Shown in pieces: positions 34,227 to 45,803 of a DNA stretch of 64,000 nucleotides (the stretch's first letter is position 1; every line of letters begins with the position of its first letter). Below the pieces are notes generated by a model, which was not told the origin of the DNA, searched no databases, and saw only the letters and a list, made by a program, of their open reading frames with translations. This stretch comes from Geranomyces variabilis (lineage: Eukaryota; Chytridiomycota; Chytridiomycetes; Spizellomycetales; Powellomycetaceae), in the NCBI GenBank assembly GCA_027603065.1, contig JADGJP010000059.1, forward strand, positions 21,617 to 85,616, read 5' to 3'. The position numbers and the translations under genes were made by a program.

Positions 34227-34642
34227 TGTATGTGGGTGTGGGTGGGTGTGTGTGTTTGTGTTGGTGGATGAGAAAGAGTTGCCGAGTTGTTTGTTGCTCT
34301 GCTGCGTTTGCTTTTTGAGGAGAGGAAGGTGCCGGAGCCGGGAACTCTGACGATTGTGACGAGGCAGGCGCTTGGCGCGGCCGCTCGTATGACTCTGCAC
34401 TGCCTCGTGTCACCTCTCCCTTTTCTTTCTCAGAACTGACAGCTTGGCGTCGGCGAGCCCGCGCGTTCCGACAACTTTGTCATACACTGTGGATTTCTGA
34501 AAGACGTGGCAATGTGTATACGGCTGTTGCCCGGCAGGTTTGCCAGCGCGGTCCGGATGCACTTTGTTCATGGATGCCATATTTATTCAGCGGATTAAAT
34601 TCAATTTAATTCATTGAAATAGCTGAATCTTACTATCTCATC
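34227..34642. promoter_or_regulatory. Upstream region of the Ysc84-like gene
   Basis: A 416-base gap lies between the Ysc84-like start and the end of the repeat-protein gene. A (GT)-rich stretch lies just upstream of the ATG. A 56-codon frame on the minus strand (34410-34580) was seen but not accepted as a gene. Confidence 0.45.
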
Positions 34643-35869
34643 TCATCTGCGCCCACCCCTTCCAGCCTTTCGAAACCTCTCTTTCAGCTCCCACCCCCTC
34701 AGAACATTAGGAGTGCCATAATAGCTGCTCCGGAAGTTTAGTTTTGAGCACACATCTGCTATGCTATGGAAAACTTTGCACATCTGCACAAGAAACCTGC
34801 GGCGCGATGTCAAGTTCTTCAAATCGTCTGCGTGTGCCTGACTCCATGCACGTATACCCTCGTCCTCCTCGCACTGAATCCAAACTTCCAGCGCTCCTGC
34901 AAGCTCGCTGACCGGAGTAAAGCTTGCATCTAGCTCGGTTGACTGTGTGGCAAACTCAAGAAAGGTGAAGAACCATGACGCTTTGAACCCTTCATGGTCA
35001 ATCTCGGTAGCGGATTTAACGGCAGAGGTAAGGTTCTTGACCTCAGTGGTGACATTTCCGAGGCCCACGTCGAGTCGGTTGCTGATAGAGCCAAACCCCA
35101 CGTCGAGTCGGTTGCTGATAGAGCCAAACCCCACGTCGAGTTGATTGCTGATAGAGCCAAACCCGGCCTGAAGCACTCGGACAATGGCGAGGGTGTCAGG
35201 GTTGAGGTTGTCGAGGTTGAGATTGTTCGGAGGTATGAGGGCCGCCGGCGCTGGTGCTGGCACCGCGGGAACTAAAGCGGTAGAAGGGGAAGCACTTGAA
35301 ATATTTTTTATTATTCAAGAATGAAAACATGGTTGCGTGCAACTGCGATGAAGTACCTAATGGACTGCCGGTCCTCTTCCGAGCTTTCTTCTTCTTCATC
35401 ATGCGATAACCTTAAGAGCTGCTTCTTCTGCTTCTGCTTCTTCTTCTTCTTCTTCTTCTTCTTCTTCTTCTTCTTCTTCTTCTCCTTCTCCGTCTTCTTC
35501 TTCTCCTTTGCTGCCTGTTTTGCCTCCTCGTCCTCTTCGGAGGATGAAGATGCAGAAACAGGCGCCGCACGCTGTTTTCTTACGCGTTTTTCCTCTACAA
35601 CTCTTGCCACCGCCGTTCGCCTAGCCATGGCCATATTCTTCTCCTACGCCTTTGTCAAAACCACATTGTTGTGTTTTGTACACCAATCCTCCCTTGTTTC
35701 TACCTTGCGACCGGGCTTGCGCTCAATGACAACCTCGTCTCCATCGGAATCGGATGACGAAGATGAAGACAATACAATGGTAATAGCTGCAGTAGGAGCA
35801 GGAGGAGTGGACACAGTGGGTGCGTCAACGGTCGCCGGAGTGGTCGCAGTTGCAGCGGGACGCGCGCGA
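34643..35869 (-). CDS. Unrecognised low-complexity protein with 11-residue repeats, 5' end unresolved
   Basis: Three exons on the minus strand join in one frame: about 35869-35704, 35643-35357 and 35294-34643. The first exon start is not resolved; an upstream exon near 35900-36060 is possible. The product has a Thr/Ser/Pro-rich part, an acidic Ser/Asp stretch, a basic segment (ARRTAVARVVEEKRVRKQR), and a lysine run encoded by a GAA/CTT microsatellite. The last exon holds three close copies and one worn copy of an 11-residue repeat (GFGSISNRLDV), then about 110 residues without known domain (SWFFTFLEFATQ, EVWIQCEEDEGIRAWSQ) and a basic end. The repeats could form a short coiled coil. The basic/acidic composition suggests a nuclear protein; function unknown. 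Confidence 0.5.
35066..35163. repeat. 33-bp tandem repeat, about three copies
   Basis: Three nearly identical 33-base units (core GTTGCTGATAGAGCCAAACC on the plus strand) encode the 11-residue repeats of the unrecognised protein on the minus strand. Copies differ by only a few bases, pointing to recent expansion; the unit length keeps the reading frame. Confidence 0.9.
35437..35481. repeat. (CTT)n trinucleotide microsatellite
   Basis: About 15 uninterrupted CTT units; on the minus strand they read AAG and encode a lysine run within the unrecognised protein. Confidence 0.95.
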
Positions 35870-36173
35870 CTCGCAAGCAGAGGAGGGACCAGTGAAATGT
35901 TAAGGCCAACGTCGTGGAACGTTCAAGATCGTCATTTCGAAGCATCACTCGGACTTCCGCGGGTTGGATCGCGCCCAACTTTTTCCACACAAACTGCGCT
36001 TTTTCAGGTGTATTTAAATATTTTAACCGCAGACATTTCCTCCTTCACCATTGAACGTCCTTCTGCACTATTCACCTGCTGCCTTCATTTATGTATTGCG
36101 AGCGCTAGAGCGAACATCTCCGTGAATACAGTATCTATTCTTTCCCTTGGCTCTCAGAGCGACTCCGCTTGCC
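35870..36173. promoter_or_regulatory. Divergent upstream region (repeat protein / ABC transporter)
   Basis: About 300 bases lie between the recognised parts of the two genes. A minus-strand frame reading FVWKKLGAIQPAEVRVMLR suggests that the first exon(s) of the repeat-protein gene lie here, but no splice set could be chosen. Confidence 0.35.
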
Positions 36174-39100
36174 ATGTCCGATAGTAAACCGCCGCCCGCT
36201 AATGTATACGAACTGAAGGAGCCAGATGGCCCGCAACAGCCTTCCAGTCCGCGAGACCCGCCGCCCGCGGACAGCGGGTTCATTTCGCCAGCAGCGATCG
36301 AGCCGGCGCCGCTGAAAAAGAACCGCAAGCTGCCCGCTCGCTGGGGGAGCGCATTCGAAAGTCCCGTAAACAAGGCTGGCTTCATCAGCACAATCACATA
36401 CTCATGGATGAACCCTGTCTTTTGGGTCGGGTGGAACAGACCCTTGGACATGGAAGACGTGTGGCAACTCCCGCCAAACTGGCAGGTCCAGCAATTGCAT
36501 GCGGAGTTGGACCGCGCATGGCAAGTCGAGGTGGAGCGTGCAAACGCCGCCAACGCCGCTGCCTTCCCGGACGATATAGCTGTAGACGGTCACGAAGCAG
36601 GCAAAAGCACTGAGAAGCTCACTGGTGGATCTGCGAAACCCATGAAACCCAAGTTCGACAAGAACGGTGCGCCGCAACGTGTGGTGCCAAACCTCCGCCG
36701 GGCCATGTGGAACTCTTGGTTTTGGCGGATAGCGCCGATGGGCCTCGTCAAGTTCTTTTCCGATATGACAAGTGTATTCTCTCCGTTCCTTGTCAAGTAC
36801 ATCCTTCTGTTTGTCGCCGAGAGTAAGGCCATTCATGCGCTGAACGAAGCCAACGGCACAGACATTCCGCTGCCGCCGCTTGCCCGCGGCTTTGGCTATG
36901 CTGTCGGTCTTTTGGTCCTCGCAGTAGCCGGAACACTCACCAACAACATATACTTCCAAGTCACCACCACTCAAGGCATGGCGCTGCGTTCAGCAATCAC
37001 CGCCGCAATTTACCGTAAATCTCTCCGTCTCTCTGCTGCCGCCCGACAGGATTTCAACGCCGGCAGAGTTATGACCGTCGTCGCCACGGACGCGCAACGT
37101 ATCGAAACGTTCCTCCAATTTATCACGGTGTTGGTCACAGCGCCACTTCAAATTCTCGCTATCTCCATTTTCCTCATTACCCAGCTGGGTCCCACCGCGC
37201 TTGCTGGAATCGGTCTCCTCGTCGTCATGGGTCCCTTCCAGAAGCGCATCATGAAGCGACTCGGAACTATCAGGAAGAGCGTTGCACCGCTGACGGATCA
37301 ACGGGTGAAACTCACCCAAGAGATCCTCAGCGGGATTCGCGTCATCAAGTTCTTTGCGTGGAACCGGCCGTACTTGTCCAAGGTTGAAGAAGTCCGTAAA
37401 GCAGAGGTGCACCAGGTGCTGCGCCGTGGTCTGCTTCAGGCGTTCGTTATGTCCCTGGCGTTCGGAATTCCCATCATCGCGGGATGTCTCGCCATTTTTC
37501 TCTACGCCGTCACGAACCCGTTGGACGCTACCAAGATCTTCCCGGCGCTTACGTGGTTTACCCAGCTGCGGTTCCCTCTCATGTTCCTCCCGCAAATCAT
37601 TGTTGGGCTCGCCGACTTCAATGTCGCGCTAACCCGCATTACGGACCTGCTCATCGCGCCGGAGCTCGACGCTCAGCCGGAAAAGGTCAAGACAGACGAG
37701 TTTGCAATCAGGGTTCGCGATGCAGAGTTTATCTGGGAAGCACCGCCACCAAAAGCGGAGGACCATAACGCCAAGAAGAAGGGCAAGGATGGAAAGCACG
37801 GAAAGGACGTCAAGTACGGGAAAGATGGAAAGAACGGGACAGACGAGGAAAGAGCTAAAGGCCTGGTTGCAAAGTCGCCCAACGCTGAGGATGCGGCCGT
37901 CGTCGCCGTCGCCTCGGCCGCCGCTCCTGCTCCGATCCCGGCTCCGGCCCTTGCGGGCGACTCCTCTGACGCATCTGACGAGTCAACCGCCATCGACACG
38001 GCATCGGCATCCCAGAATTCCACGGCGCCTGTTCAGCCTGATACACCCGTTCAACCTGATCTCAACCGTGCGACGCTTTTCGACATCAATCTCTCCATCC
38101 CCAAAGGCAGTCTTGTTGCTATTGTTGGCCCTGTGGGCTCTGGTAAAAGTTCGCTCTTGAATGGTCTCATTGGCGAAATGAAGCGCCGCGCCGGCACTGT
38201 CGAGATCTCGGGCACGCTCGGATATTGCCCGCAGCAGGCGTGGATTCAAAATGCCACCGTTAGGGAAAACATCTTGTTTGGGCAGCCTTTCGAGCGCACC
38301 AAGTACCTCCGTGTTTTGAGAGACTGTGCGCTGGAACCGGATCTTGCGGTTCTCGCCGATGCGGACTTTACGCAGATCGGTGAGAAGGGTGTCAACTTGT
38401 CAGGCGGTCAGAAGCAAAGGTATGTAAAAACGTCTTCGCTCATCGTCATTGCATACGGCGATTCCTAATGTTCAAATTCTTTCCGCGCTGCAGAGTGGCC
38501 ATCGCCCGTCTGGCTTACCAGGGCTGCGAGATCATGTCGCTCGACGATCCGCTTAGCGCTGTTGACGCGCACGTTGGCCGGTACTTGTTTGAACAATTCA
38601 TTTTGAAAAACAAGGGCAAGCGGACGACGTTGCTCGCAACCCACCAGCTCCATGTGCTCCCGCAGGTCGACTATATTATCTGCATGAAGGGCGGCCGCAT
38701 CGTCGAAAGGGGCACTTACCAAGACCTGATGGACGTGCCTAACGGCGACTTTGCCGCCTTGATGCGGAGCTATGGAGGCGTTGAAGAAACGTCCTCGGAC
38801 GACGAAGCCGACGACGCGGCCCAAGCAGCCGCGGCGAAAGCCCTGCTGGATCAGAATGTTGACGAGGAAATCGTTTTGGCGCGCATTGAAAAGACTATCC
38901 GTCAAACCAAGAGCGCTCGGCAGCTCATGTCGACCGAGGAAAAGGCATCTGGAAGTGTTGGGCTCGGCGTATGGCTCGCATACATGAACGCCGCCGGAGG
39001 CAAAATGTTCCTCTTCTGGCTGCTATTCCTTATCAGCATTGTGCAAGTCTCGCGAGTAGGTACAGATTTGTGGCTCGTGGAATGAACCAACTACAAGATC

Positions 39101-41007
39101 TCGTCGCTGTCGAACGGACAATACGTTGCCATCTACTGGGGATGGGGTGTGTTCCAGACAATCATGATTTACTGCTTTGGCATGTTTTTCGCTTTCGCCG
39201 GAACGCGGGCCGCGCGTGTTCTTCACGGAGCGGCTCTTGCCCGTGTGATGGAGGCTCCCGTCCGCTTTTTCGACAGCAACCCGCTGGGACGCATCATCAA
39301 CCGCTTTTCGAAAGACACCGACACGGTGGACACTACGCTCGCCGACTCGTTCCGCATGTTTATCAACACTTTCTCGTCCGCCGTCAGCACGTTTGTGCTT
39401 ATCATTTACGCCACGCCCATTTTCCTTGCGCCGCTGGTTCCCATCCTTGGGATTTACTACCTTTTCCAGAAAGTGTACCGTGGAGCGTCTCGCGAGCTTA
39501 AGCGTTTGGACAGTACGACGCGGAGTCCGCTGTACGCCAGCTTTGGCGAGACTTTGGTCGGCGCGGCGACGATCCGTGCTTACGGTGAACAGGACCGCTT
39601 CATCGCTGTTAACGACGCTCGTATCAATGGAAACAATGCGCCTTACTTTTTGCTGATCACTGCTCAGCGGTGGTTGGCAATTCGTTTAGAGGTAAGACTG
39701 CAGTACCGCGAAGCTCTCCATTGCCATTTGGCGCCTACTGACACTAGTTTTTCGCCGTATTTAATAGACGCTGGGAGGAATCATGGTTTTCTTTGCTGCT
39801 ACCTTTGGACTTTTGAACCGTACCAACAGCACCCTCACTGCAGCTCTCCTCGGACTGTCTCTGTCATACGCGCTTCAAGTTACAACGACACTCAACTGGT
39901 GTGTGCGTCAGTTCACCGAAACGGAGATTGCCATGAACGCCGTCGAGCGAGGTTAGTGCGTTTGTCATTTTACCATGAATATTTCTACCAAGGCTAGTCG
40001 ACTGAACGCCACTTCTTTTTCTTTCCGGCCAGTTCACCACTACGGACACGACATTGACGCGGAGCCCATGCCCGCATACCCGCCTCCTTCAGAGTCAGGC
40101 GAGCTCACAGTGACAGTCGATCCTACTCCACCAGGCGCAACGTCGCCACCTCCCGCAGGCTGGCCTGCTACAGGAGCCGTTGAGATCGACAACCTAACGC
40201 TTCAGTATGCCCCGGACTTGCCGGTTGTGCTGCGCTCTTTGACGCTGCAAATCAAGCATCAAGAAAAAGTCGGAGTTGTTGGCCGAACCGGCAGTGGCAA
40301 ATCGACGTAAGTTTTACATTTGAATTAGACGTGTTGTGCTGTTTGCCGTTCACTGACGTCCCATCTCACCACCGTTCCTCAGCCTAATTCAATCGCTGTT
40401 CCGCACCATCGAACCATGCCTCGGTTCCAGCATCAAGATCGACGGCCTTGACACCCGTTCCGTCCCCCTCGAAGACCTCCGCCGCGCCATCGCCATCATC
40501 CCACAGGATCCGACCCTGTTCTCCGGAACATTCCGATCCAACCTCGACCCATTTTCCGAGTACAGCGACGCCGACCTCCACCTCGCATTGCACCGCGCAC
40601 AGCTCACAGCTGTCGTGGCCGAAAAGGGCGGGCTTGATGGCAATGTCAGCGAAGGAGGCGAAAACCTCAGCGTTGGCACTCGTCAACTGTTGTGTCTCGC
40701 GCGCGCGGTGGTGAAGAAGCCTCGCCTCCTGGTCTTGGACGAGTGCACGGCGAATGTCGATCTGGAGACCGACGCGCTGGTGCAAAAGATTCTTCGCGAG
40801 GAGTGCGGAAACTGCTCCATCTTGTGCATCGCGCACAGACTTAACACCATTATTGACTATGACCGCGTGCTGGTCCTGCAGGCTGGCCGCGTAGTTGAAT
40901 TTGATACTCCCAGAAATCTTTTGGCAAACACCGATGGCGTGTTCAGCGCCATGATTGAACAGACTGGCGCTGCGAACGCCGAGCTGCTGCGGAGCATGGT
41001 CAAGTGA
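36174..41007 (+). CDS. ABCC/MRP-type ABC transporter with in-frame TGA
   Basis: Exons 36174-38419, 38494-39691, 39768-39951, 40033-40306 and 40383-41007 give 1509 codons in one frame if the TGA at 39083-39085 (codon 946) is passed. Layout is full-length MRP without TMD0: TMD1, NBD1, TMD2, NBD2. NBD1 has Walker A GPVGSGKSS, signature LSGGQKQR and Walker B IMSLDDPLSAVDAH. NBD2 has Walker A GRTGSGKST, Q-loop IIPQDPTLFSGT, a variant signature LSVGTRQ and Walker B LLVLDECTANVD. TMD1 starts with TYSWMNPVFWVGWNRPL, typical of YOR1-like exporters. The TGA stands where relatives have Trp in a conserved DLWLVEWTN-like segment. It may be a nonsense mutation or sequence error; skipping a 42-base intron-like segment (39056-39097) would also keep the frame. 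Otherwise no decay is seen. Likely exports organic anions or drugs. Confidence 0.88.
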
Positions 41008-42578
41008 GCCCCGTAGAGCATAAGTGACGATGGGCATTCTTTTGGACATTTGTTTTTCTTTTACTTCTCTGTACCTCTGCACACTGGTTTTGTTCATAAA
41101 TGATACGCCTCTTTATTTGACATTGATCTACGTTGGGGTCATCAGGAGAAAGCTAAAATTGCGCATGGTAGGCATCTTGTAATTGGACATAAATACGTGC
41201 ATGCGAAAGGGCCTGCCGTGAGATGATTGTAAATGGTTTCGGCGACCGAGTCCTCATCGTTGTCGCCCCGACTCCCTGCCTGGTGATTGTGTAATCCAAG
41301 ACCACGACAAGCGAGCGGCGGCAGGTATGCATCAGAAAAGCGGTAGCCGTTGCCGGCCGCGTTGTTGCCGAGGGAGCGAGGCTGTCGTTCCCAGCTTTTG
41401 TTCTTGCTGCCTTGCCCGTCCGCAAAGAGAAAGCGGCTGCTGTTGTCCAAGTCGACCAACGGCGGAGGCGCGAGTACCGTGCTTGGAGTTGCGCTCGCCG
41501 TCGCGAGTCAGCCTTAACCGAAAGTGAAAATTAGGGTTCGTGACGATGTTGTATTGCAATCCCTGCTTTGCGCGCTACGGGCTTCAGTCTCCCGCGTGTT
41601 CCGCTTAGAACAGGAACTGGCATTGCAAATTGAACATGTTCACAGTGTCTACCTCCACATCACAAACCTCATAGACCTAGCGACGGCGGGCACCAAACGC
41701 CATAAACACTCATAGCGGGTGTGCTCACATACAGTTCCAATGTGCATGAAGCCCAACATCACCTGAGTCTTGAGCAGCTGGCAGCCAATGCCGTAAGCGC
41801 TGACCCTCAGGACGCGAGCTTCAGCGATCTCGCAGAGCGCAGGGGTATCTAACTATGGCCTCACTTCCACCGTATCTAGCGTATTTGGCGGGTGTTTTCT
41901 CAGTCAAGCTTTTGGTCAGCGTGCACGCATGACGAGAAAGGATTGCGGATGCCGCCGTCGTTGGTCAACCTATATCCTTCTCGAGCACATCCCTTAGCAA
42001 GATCTTTGACCTGGACGCCCGGCGCATCGTCCTCCGCGATCGCAAAGATGTGGCTCCCGAAGCGCCAAGCGGTCGCTTTTTTAAAGGTAGAGGAGAGGCC
42101 ACCGAGTTTCCCACGGCCAACGTCTGGGCATAGCTGAGCGGCTACCATTCATTAATGGGGCCAGAGCGAGCTCCGGACGTTGGGAGACCGGATTCGACTC
42201 TGCGCGAAGGGGGAAGATGCGGCAATCGACGGTTCAAGCAGCGACAACCGTCCGAATTCTAGGCAGAACGCAGCCATGCCGTGAGTCATTCTCCCCGTTC
42301 GTCAGGAGCTAGTCGCTATTGAGAGAGCTGCTGAGTTTTGGTTGCGGCAAAAGGTCTGCTGCTGCGGCTGCTGCTAATATGGCTGAAGACGGGAGCGTAC
42401 CGACCCCGCCGGGCCAGCTGGGGAAGCGGGCTGTGATGGTGATGAGTGTGGAGAAAAGTTCCAACGGCCAAGACCTCGGCGGTCACAAGCTGCCGGCGGC
42501 TCAGGTTTGGCTTTTCCCATATCAGAGCCAACCGTCTGACCGCCCCGTCGTTTACAGAACACACATACACACACACAC
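41008..42578. other. Gene-poor region between ABC transporter and PEF-like gene
   Basis: This 1.57-kb gap has no clear gene. An 82-codon minus-strand frame (42148-41900, ATG start) and an opposed plus-strand frame of about 66 codons ending near 42132 overlap; neither shows a domain. Another plus frame from 42380 ends in a possible intron (42506 onward) just before the next gene, but does not join its frame. A (CA)n tract lies at 42562-42578. Confidence 0.45.
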
Positions 42579-44543
42579 ATGTTTCCGCACCCACACGGCC
42601 ACCAGCAACAGCAACCACCGCTGCCTGCCCGCCCAGACGCCGGAGGTCGCAGGACTTCGGCTCAGACGCAAGGAGGTGGCGGCTACCCGGAACCGTACGT
42701 CGCATTTCCAGCCGCTAGCGGCCCTCCCTCGGGCCCATACCAGCCGCCGTACCCCGCCGCCAGCTCCCCGGCTTCTGCATATGGCTCTCCCGCAGGTGGC
42801 CAGTACGGAGCGCCCGCTGGCTCGGCCGCTCCTTACGGCGCCCAGTCGGCGTACCCACCCCACCCAAGTTCGACCTCGTCCTCTCATAGCAGCTTGCTAT
42901 ATGGCAACTACCCACATTCACAGAGCCAACAGCCGCCAATACGCACGTCGGGACCGCCGACGCCGTCTGCATCGACCTATGGATCTCATCATCAGCTTCC
43001 CGCCGTTCCAGCAAAGGGTGGCAGCGATCTCGACCTTCGAAACACGGAAGAGCTGTCTCGCTTGGAAGCAAAGTTGCAGCAGGAGCGCACCGAACGCCGC
43101 AGGCTGGAAGAGCGGGAGCTGGAGCGGGTCACGGCCATGTCTGCACTGGAAGCCCAGTTGCGTTCCTTGCGGTTCGACCACGAGCACACAGTTATCGAAA
43201 AGTCGGTCGAGATTGAATCCAAGCTAGAGCACGAGCGGGAGGAAAAGCGGCGACTGATGGAGCAGCTTGGCAAAAAAGCCCAGCTGGAAAGCCAGCTGGA
43301 TTACGAGCTTCAAAAGAGCAGAGATTTACAGAGTCGCCTCGAAGCCGAGATCGGCATCAGGACGCGGGCCGAGGCAGACAAAAAGCGGATGGAGGATACC
43401 TTATTTTACGAAAACAGAGGCAAACAGGAGCTTGAAGCAAAAGTCGCGGCGCTGCAGCAGCAGGTCGATGCTTTGAGCAGCACTGACGCCGCTCGGCAGG
43501 CAGAGCAGGAAAAGCAAACACTGACAAGCCGGATCCAGGAGCTGGAAGGCGTTATAAGAGAGTACGAGCATCGTAAAGGCGACGCCGCAAAAGCGATGGA
43601 ATCGCGGACCTCAGAGAATGCAAGCCTTCAACGTCAGCTTGACGAGGCTCGTGTGGTCTTGAATCAGGAAAAGATACAAGCAGATCGCCTTCGCGGCGAG
43701 CTCGAAGCCAAGATGCAAGAAGTCAAGGGCCTCATCGACCGCTTGAATCATGACCACTACACTCAGACCGAAAATCTCAACCGCCTGCACGACCTGCAGA
43801 TGCGCTACGAGCCTCTCCCACCCCCAATCGGCGACGAATCCGTCTACCTCCGCCCGGCACCCACCCAGCCGCTCCCGATACCCCGCGGCGTTGACCACGA
43901 GTTGTGGAAACTCTTTGTCATGGTTGACCCGTACCAGCTGCAGGCGATCAACGCCGTCCAGCTGCGCGATATTATCAACCATGGTCCTTGGCCGCCGCTC
44001 GAATACTCCACCGTCCGCATCTTGCACAAGATTTACGATCGTGTGGGCAACCGTTTCAAGTTTGACGACTTTGCGAGCTTGTGGGACACGATCAGCGAGT
44101 GGGTCAAAGTGTTTCGGGCCAATGACCATCATACAGATGAGGCGGAGTTTGGGCATGTTGAGCGAGCGGACTTGCGAAAAGTCCTCAAGGCGTGTGGTGT
44201 CAGCTCGTCCGAGACGTTTTTGACTGCCTTGCTTACTCAGGGTTACCAGACTGGTATAGTGATAGCAGATTCTTTACTTGCGCTAGATACGATTGGCTCA
44301 CGTTTCATTCCATCATTACAGAGCGGCCGCTGGGCTGGGACGACTTTATGCGCTGTGCGGCGCGAATCAAGTTGATGCAAAACTGCTTTGTCGAGGTTGA
44401 CAAAGGTGAGAAATCTGCATCTACTTTAATGCCGAGGGAAGTTTCAACGGAAACTGATTTCCTTTTGATTCACAGACCACGACCAGTACATTACGCTGCG
44501 TTACGATCAATTCCTCGTTATGGTTGTTGACAGTACCATGTGA
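42579..44543 (+). CDS. Coiled-coil protein with penta-EF-hand-like C-terminus
   Basis: Three exons (42579-44253, 44322-44405, 44476-44543) give 608 residues. The first about 145 residues are Pro/Gly/Tyr/Ser-rich, as in the N-termini of ALG-2/peflin relatives. Residues about 150-420 form a long charged coiled coil. The C-terminal about 180 residues follow the penta-EF-hand pattern: LWKLFVMVDPYQLQAINAVQL, then IYDRVGNRFKFDDFASLWDTI, a WVKVFRANDHHTDEAEFG loop and a final loop DKDHDQYITLRYDQFL. The first two EF loops lack most acidic Ca-binding residues, so only the last looks able to bind calcium. PEF proteins act in membrane traffic and calcium signalling. The combination with a long central coiled coil is unusual. 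The start was taken as the first ATG in frame. Confidence 0.72.
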
Positions 44544-44693
44544 AAATAATCTGCATATTATCATTCTCTGTTGTTACAGGTTCGTCTAAATACATATCAG
44601 CGCGATTGCACCTTCAACGGGGTTATCAAGATCTTGACCGCCGCTGGCAGGCAATCGACGGCCGTGGCAATAATCAGTCGCCCTGCTCGTGCG

Positions 44694-45764
44694 TCATGTC
44701 TCGAAATCTATCTGCAGAAGCTCACGCTGTGGTCCTACAACCAACCTCAGCACCGGACCTGCCGTGCCAGCCTCCTCAGCACACAGCAGCGAATCCAGCC
44801 CAATGAGATATCCCGGCATAAACCGATCAACAAAATCATCAACCTGTCCATCCGTCAACCCGCGACCCGAGTTTGCACGCAGAGATTGTTCCTGCTGTTT
44901 GCGCCACGCATACACGTTTTGCAGATCCGTGGTGTGCAGATGGATGAGCCCGTTTAAGCGGTGCCATAGGGGGAGATAGAGCGCTAGGGATTCGTTTAAG
45001 CGGCTGAGGTAGGAGAGAGGGTGAGCGTGTGTGCGGGTGGAGTGGATGGCGGCGCGGAGAGCGGGGTTGATGTCACTGGCTGTCGGGTTGGTGAGAAGAC
45101 GTTGCAGCCGTTCGGTGGCTACTGGGCGGAAGCCGACGCACCACCCTTCGAGAATGATAATATGGAAGGGTGCGATGACTAACGTCCACTCGCTGCGTGG
45201 TGCGCGGTCCCCGCGGCCGTTGTGAAGACCTTTGTCGTAGCGAGGGATTAACACGCTGGTGCTGGCGCTATCAATGTGCCCGTTCTGGTCAGTGCAGCCA
45301 ACCTCTTCACTTTTCCCTTTGCAGTCGTCATATATACGCGCCCGCATATGCGCCGCGTTCAACTCATCCAACGTCTGCATCGCAAGCCCCAAGTCATGCG
45401 TTCCGGGGTTCCCGCGAAACTCCAACAACGGGTTGCCACTCTCCACCCGCGCTAGCTCATCTTGCTCCGCTTTCGTGAGATAAAAGTCGTCAATCGATAG
45501 CGTTACGACTGAGAGTTTACTCGGGCCGGTGGCGAGAGATTCAGCGAGACGCGTTGCAAGCGTGGTTTTGCCGGACCCTTGTGGGCCGGATATGCCGATG
45601 AGGAGCGGGGTGGTGGGATATGATGTACGTTCATGCTGATGATGGTGGTATTGGTATTGTGGGTCTGAACAGTGTGGTGAGAGCCATCTGAGGACTTGGG
45701 CTTGTGCGGCGTGAAAGACGTCGGTTGACATTTCTGGGAGGGACACGGAGTCATCGTTTGCCAT
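44694..45764 (-). CDS. D-glycerate 3-kinase-like P-loop kinase (GLYK/Tda10 type)
   Basis: Intronless, 356 residues from the ATG at 45764 (an in-frame ATG at 45731 is also reasonable; longer upstream starts would overlap the divergent Myb gene). It has a Walker A GISGPQGSGKTTLA near residue 75, then LSIDDFYLT, GNPLLEFRGNPGTHDLGLA, and a later LEGWCVGFRPV. The set matches the plant glycerate kinase/yeast Tda10 family, relatives of phosphoribulokinase and uridine kinase. A poorly conserved insertion (about 165-215) contains Cys- and Asp-rich sequence. Plant members phosphorylate glycerate in photorespiration; fungal members are less studied. Its start is only 39 bases from the start of the divergent Myb gene. 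Confidence 0.88.
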   Translation of the reverse strand: MANDDSVSLPEMSTDVFHAAQAQVLRWLSPHCSDPQYQYHHHQHERTSYPTTPLLIGISGPQGSGKTTLATRLAESLATGPSKLSVVTLSIDDFYLTKAEQDELARVESGNPLLEFRGNPGTHDLGLAMQTLDELNAAHMRARIYDDCKGKSEEVGCTDQNGHIDSASTSVLIPRYDKGLHNGRGDRAPRSEWTLVIAPFHIIILEGWCVGFRPVATERLQRLLTNPTASDINPALRAAIHSTRTHAHPLSYLSRLNESLALYLPLWHRLNGLIHLHTTDLQNVYAWRKQQEQSLRANSGRGLTDGQVDDFVDRFMPGYLIGLDSLLCAEEAGTAGPVLRLVVGPQRELLQIDFET

Positions 45765-45803
45765 CGCCAATCCCCGCTCTCTGCTTCCCCCATCAGCTGT
45801 GTC

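Noticed and set aside
34410-34580. 56-codon minus-strand frame starting MASMNKVHPDRAG
   Set aside because: Too short to separate from chance; no domain, and it lies in the promoter of the Ysc84-like gene.
42130-42215. tRNA-like segment with GCTGAGCGGC and GGATTCGACTC
   Set aside because: The arms do not pair into a cloverleaf and the acceptor ends do not match.
42380-42560. Upstream exon for the PEF-like gene starting MAEDGSVPTPPGQ
   Set aside because: The best splice (GTTTGG donor, TTTACAG acceptor) leads into the wrong frame, so the ATG at 42579 is kept.
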